This document shows positions 4,123 to 6,836 of a stretch of DNA of 6,836 nucleotides, one piece after another. This DNA comes from Pirellulaceae bacterium (GTDB lineage: Bacteria > Planctomycetota > Planctomycetia > Pirellulales > Pirellulaceae). Position 1 is the first letter of the stretch. Every line of letters begins with the position of its first letter. The translations under genes were made by a program, and so were the position numbers. A model generated the notes under the pieces. It saw nothing but the letters and a program-made list of their open reading frames with translations. It ran no database searches and was not told the DNA's origin. The stretch spans positions 1 through 6,836 of the forward strand of contig JADLDX010000701.1 in assembly GCA_020846515.1 (NCBI GenBank). Reading direction: 5' to 3'.

Positions 4123-6836
4123 ATGTCGCGCAAGTCACGCAGACGCTCCGCGCGTCTCCGCGGGTTGTCATCCAATATTCGCCGCCGGACCCTCTTCGAA
4201 CAACTTGAGCAGCGGCAACTCTTAGCGATAGATCTCATCTATCCGAGCGATCTCACCACCCTGCCCACAGCCGACTTACGACTGCAAGGCTTCCTGAATG
4301 GCTCCACGCCTTCGGTGCGGCTGGTCGCGGGCAGCTCGACAATCGTCTCCGGCGCACTGACGGCCGATTCGATTGTTAACATTCGCCGTGATGACTCCAA
4401 TATCGAGCAGCTCTCCAACGCCAGCGATACGATTCGCGTCGATCTCGATTCGCTCTCCACACTCCAGAGCTTTATCGCCGCCAACACTGCCAGCAACAGT
4501 GGCCGCTTGACCGTTAACTTCAACGGCGGCGATCCACTGCCACTGGTCAATACGTTATTCGGTGACGATAGCCTGGTACTGGAAGCAGCTGGCTCAGCAG
4601 CCAGTCCAACCGTGGTTAACTTTGGACTGAGCGTCATTACGACCGCTGATATTCTGGTCGACGATGTCAACGCCAATGTAGTTGGCGATCTCTTGCTCCG
4701 TTCCAATCCAACCAGTAACACGACGGGCGACGCGACTGACCTGAGCGCCTTCCTGGAGACGATGTCCGCCGAAGTCCGCATCGAGAATAGTCGATTGAAT
4801 GCAACCAATTTGACGATCGATGCGACAGCCACAAAGACGATGCTAGTCACGCCCGACTCGGCCTTTGGTGGCAATCTCACTTTCGCGGAAGCGATCCTGG
4901 ACGGCAGTTCCGAAGTCACCATTATCGGTGGAGTGATCGTCGCAACGAACAATCTATCGATCAATGCTCAGTCGACGATCAACACGACGGTCGGTCGCAA
5001 CCCGGCGAACGATGGGAATGCCAACGACAACGATCAACAACAAGACGCAGCAGTCGTGTTGACGACGATCAACAACCCGGTAACGGTAAACATCAACACC
5101 GGCGCGATTTTGACTGCGGGTGGACTGGCGACCATCTTGGCCAACAATTCCATCAACGCTGTGGCCAACGCAGATGGTACCGCAGGCTCTTCGGATGCCG
5201 GCGGTACGGTGGCAGTTACCACCATTACCGGGTCTACGGAAATCCTCGTCTCTGGAAATTCATCGATCACGTCCGTCGGCAATTTGTCACTAACTGCCAA
5301 CAGCAATCGCGTCGCCAATGCGACAGCCAATGCCACGCCACGGGCCGTCACAGGTGGCGGTGGTGGCACGGCGGGCACGAACGCGCTGGGCAACAACGCG
5401 CGCACACCCAGCGGCAATATGAACCTGGCCGCGGCGATCGCGGTAAGCAACCTAAGCGGTGACACGCTGGTCGATGTGAACAATGCCACGCTTATCTCGA
5501 GCGCTGGCAACTTGACTCAATTGGCCGACGCCAAATATACGTTCTCGACTCTGGCCGATGCATCCACTGCCAACGGCAACAGCAGTTCAGGCATTGGCGC
5601 TGCCGTGGCACTACAGAATGTCAGCGGCGATGCCATTTCGAGAGTTCGCGGCACTTCAACGCTCGACGGCAACCAGATCAACATCAACGCACGCATTGGT
5701 GATACTGGTGGCCCGGCCACCGTCACGCTCGACGCCACCTCGGGCCCGACGGGCAGTTCGTCCAGCAGTGATCTCAATCTGGCTGGGGCTGTCGCCATCA
5801 ATATCAACACGGCCGACGCTCGGGCATATATCGGCGATCGCAATACGAACAACAATCCAGTGGCTGCCAACGTCAACGCCAGTTCATCCAACGTGAATTT
5901 GTCCGCGACGATGACCACCACCGATACGGTTCGCGCCACGCCCAAGCAACCCGCCAGCGCCGGGGGCAGCGGTACAGGAGCGGGTGCATCGTTTGCGCTA
6001 AACATTGTCGACCATGTCACAGAAGCTCGCTTGCTCGACCAAGGACAACTAAGTGGCGCCACTAGTCTCACCCTGAATGCGACCGCCAATAACACCAAGA
6101 ACACGACCGCACAGGCTGGAGCCAAAGGCGGCACGGCCATCGCCGGCGCGCTGGCCATGGCTATCGTCACCGAAGATACCCTGGCCTCGATTGGTTCAGG
6201 TTCGGTGCTCACACTCACGGGCACCGGCAATCTTACCGCTACGGCCGATCACACAAGTGTTGTGAATACAACGGGGCAAGGTGATGCGACGACTGGCACC
6301 GACTCCAACATCGCGGCCGTGATGACGTTGTCTTACGTCAATGAAACCACCGAGACCACCATCAATCGCAACTTGAGTGCTCCTGGCAATCTTACCTTCC
6401 TGTCCACCAATGCTTCGCGGACAACCGGAAATACCACCGCCAATGCACAAGGCGCCTCCAGTTCTGCCGCGGGAAGCTCCAACACGAACAGTGCCTCGGG
6501 CACAGCCACCACTAGCGCTGGCACGACGGCCAGCAATGGTGGAGCACGCGGACCATCCAGCACTGGCACTCAAAGTCGACCAACCGCAGCCACTTCGCGC
6601 AATTCGATCGATGTATCGGCGGCTGTGACCGTCAACATCGTCGAGTCTTTCACGCGGAGTTATCTGCCTCAGAATCGATTGATCACTGCTTCAGGCGTGT
6701 CGAGCATTCGCAGTTTATCCAACGTCGATGTCTCGGGGGTTGCAAACGCTGCGACAACTCAAGCTGGTGACTGGGGCGTGGGCGTAGGTGTCGCCTTGAA
6801 CTACGCCAACATCAATAATGAAGCCTATATCGATGC
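4123..6836 (+). CDS. Giant repetitive adhesin-like protein with LEPR-XLL-type N-terminus, partial (C-terminus off right edge)
   Basis: The frame is open for 904 codons to the window edge. ATG 4123 is the only usual start after an in-frame TGA at 4108. The N-terminus is very arginine-rich (MSRKSRRRSARLRG) and is followed by TLFEQLEQRQLLA at 23-35, a variant of the LEPR-XLL motif found at the start of very large planctomycete surface proteins. Residues about 36-300 are beta-rich with many Asn, Asp, Thr and Ser. From about 309 to the edge the chain is built of some ten diverged units of roughly 50-100 residues, with a core like GAGASFALNIV...A.I..G..L...G.LTL.A, similar to units in LktA-type filamentous adhesins. 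I found no cysteine, one tryptophan and about six lysines, fitting an acidic extracellular beta-helical or beta-solenoid filament. Residues about 765-826 are a Ser/Thr/Gly/Ala-rich linker. Role in attachment or matrix is inferred. Several long minus-strand frames overlap it and are shadows. Confidence 0.9.
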   Translation, partial: MSRKSRRRSARLRGLSSNIRRRTLFEQLEQRQLLAIDLIYPSDLTTLPTADLRLQGFLNGSTPSVRLVAGSSTIVSGALTADSIVNIRRDDSNIEQLSNASDTIRVDLDSLSTLQSFIAANTASNSGRLTVNFNGGDPLPLVNTLFGDDSLVLEAAGSAASPTVVNFGLSVITTADILVDDVNANVVGDLLLRSNPTSNTTGDATDLSAFLETMSAEVRIENSRLNATNLTIDATATKTMLVTPDSAFGGNLTFAEAILDGSSEVTIIGGVIVATNNLSINAQSTINTTVGRNPANDGNANDNDQQQDAAVVLTTINNPVTVNINTGAILTAGGLATILANNSINAVANADGTAGSSDAGGTVAVTTITGSTEILVSGNSSITSVGNLSLTANSNRVANATANATPRAVTGGGGGTAGTNALGNNARTPSGNMNLAAAIAVSNLSGDTLVDVNNATLISSAGNLTQLADAKYTFSTLADASTANGNSSSGIGAAVALQNVSGDAISRVRGTSTLDGNQININARIGDTGGPATVTLDATSGPTGSSSSSDLNLAGAVAININTADARAYIGDRNTNNNPVAANVNASSSNVNLSATMTTTDTVRATPKQPASAGGSGTGAGASFALNIVDHVTEARLLDQGQLSGATSLTLNATANNTKNTTAQAGAKGGTAIAGALAMAIVTEDTLASIGSGSVLTLTGTGNLTATADHTSVVNTTGQGDATTGTDSNIAAVMTLSYVNETTETTINRNLSAPGNLTFLSTNASRTTGNTTANAQGASSSAAGSSNTNSASGTATTSAGTTASNGGARGPSSTGTQSRPTAATSRNSIDVSAAVTVNIVESFTRSYLPQNRLITASGVSSIRSLSNVDVSGVANAATTQAGDWGVGVGVALNYANINNEAYID
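4192..4227 (+). other. LEPR-XLL-type motif (coding region)
   Basis: Codes for LFEQLEQRQLLA at residues 24-35. The usual form is LEPRxLL after an FExLE lead. Here the proline is replaced by glutamine (LEQRQLL), but the surrounding FE-LE-R-LL spacing is kept. The motif is known as an N-terminal signature of large planctomycete proteins, presumably linked to export or sorting. Its mechanism is not established. Confidence 0.75.
5047..6836 (+). repeat. Diverged internal protein repeats, about ten units
   Basis: These repeats show at protein level, not as DNA identity. Units begin near residues 309, 361, 434, 490, 552, 618, 671, 729, 828 and 886 of the adhesin-like protein. Most starts match a small-residue/hydrophobic pattern such as NLAAAIAV, GIGAAVAL, NLAGAVAI, GAGASFAL, AIAGALAM or VGVGVALN. 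A short strand pair and a G-N-L-x-L-like turn follow. Spacing is mostly 52-73 residues, with one 99-residue unit lengthened by the low-complexity linker. Boundaries are by eye and approximate. Confidence 0.6.

Noticed and set aside
4239..6573. Several long minus-strand open frames (4239-4964, 5034-5510, 5517-6230, 6196-6573) opposite the giant gene
   Set aside because: They lie within an uninterrupted 2.7-kb plus-strand frame that has a recognisable N-terminal motif and coherent protein repeats. Their translations are biased Val/Leu/Ala/Ser strings with no motifs, as expected for the complement of Asn/Thr/Ala/Gly-rich codons.
1..6836. tRNA, rRNA or riboswitch
   Set aside because: I saw no cloverleaf, T-loop GTTCGAATC-type block with matching stems, rRNA core sequence or known aptamer pattern on either strand by eye.

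Overview
The window looks like a planctomycete chromosome fragment, most likely from the Pirellulales group. This rests on three protein types that are typical of that phylum: a PSCyt1/DUF1549/DUF1553 cytochrome-like protein, a PEP-CTERM sorted exported protein, and a very large secreted protein carrying a LEPR-XLL-type N-terminal motif. Base composition is moderate, start codons lack clear Shine-Dalgarno sequences, and short GTAG-headed palindromes are scattered about. These features fit that group but do not prove it.

Layout. Positions 1-2555 (minus strand) hold one uninterrupted reading frame of about 851 codons that runs off the left edge. It has an N-terminal export signal, a CxxCH heme motif, a DUF1549 domain with a second CxxCH, a charged coiled-coil linker and a DUF1553 domain. 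The linker contains three in-frame 33-bp copies of a palindromic REP-like element. A divergent intergenic region (2556-2763) follows, then a small plus-strand helix-hairpin-helix gene of the Cdd1/pathogenicity-locus family (2764-3024). A 419-bp gene-free stretch (3025-3443) carries an inverted pair of GTAG-type palindromes, an AT-rich patch and a cluster of short direct repeats. After it come a PEP-CTERM protein (3444-4091) and, 31 bp later on the same strand, the first 904 codons of a giant repetitive adhesin-like protein (4123 to the right edge).

The left gene is probably periplasmic or envelope-associated, and its usual partner (a DUF1501 protein) would lie off the left edge. The two right-hand genes are close enough to be co-transcribed. 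They code for exported surface or matrix proteins with two different sorting signals: C-terminal PEP-CTERM in one, N-terminal LEPR-XLL in the other. The small Cdd1-like gene has no visible link to either. The most unusual feature is the REP-like array inside the coding sequence, which shares its GTAG head with the intergenic palindrome pair. That suggests one or more REP-associated (RAYT) transposases acting in this genome.
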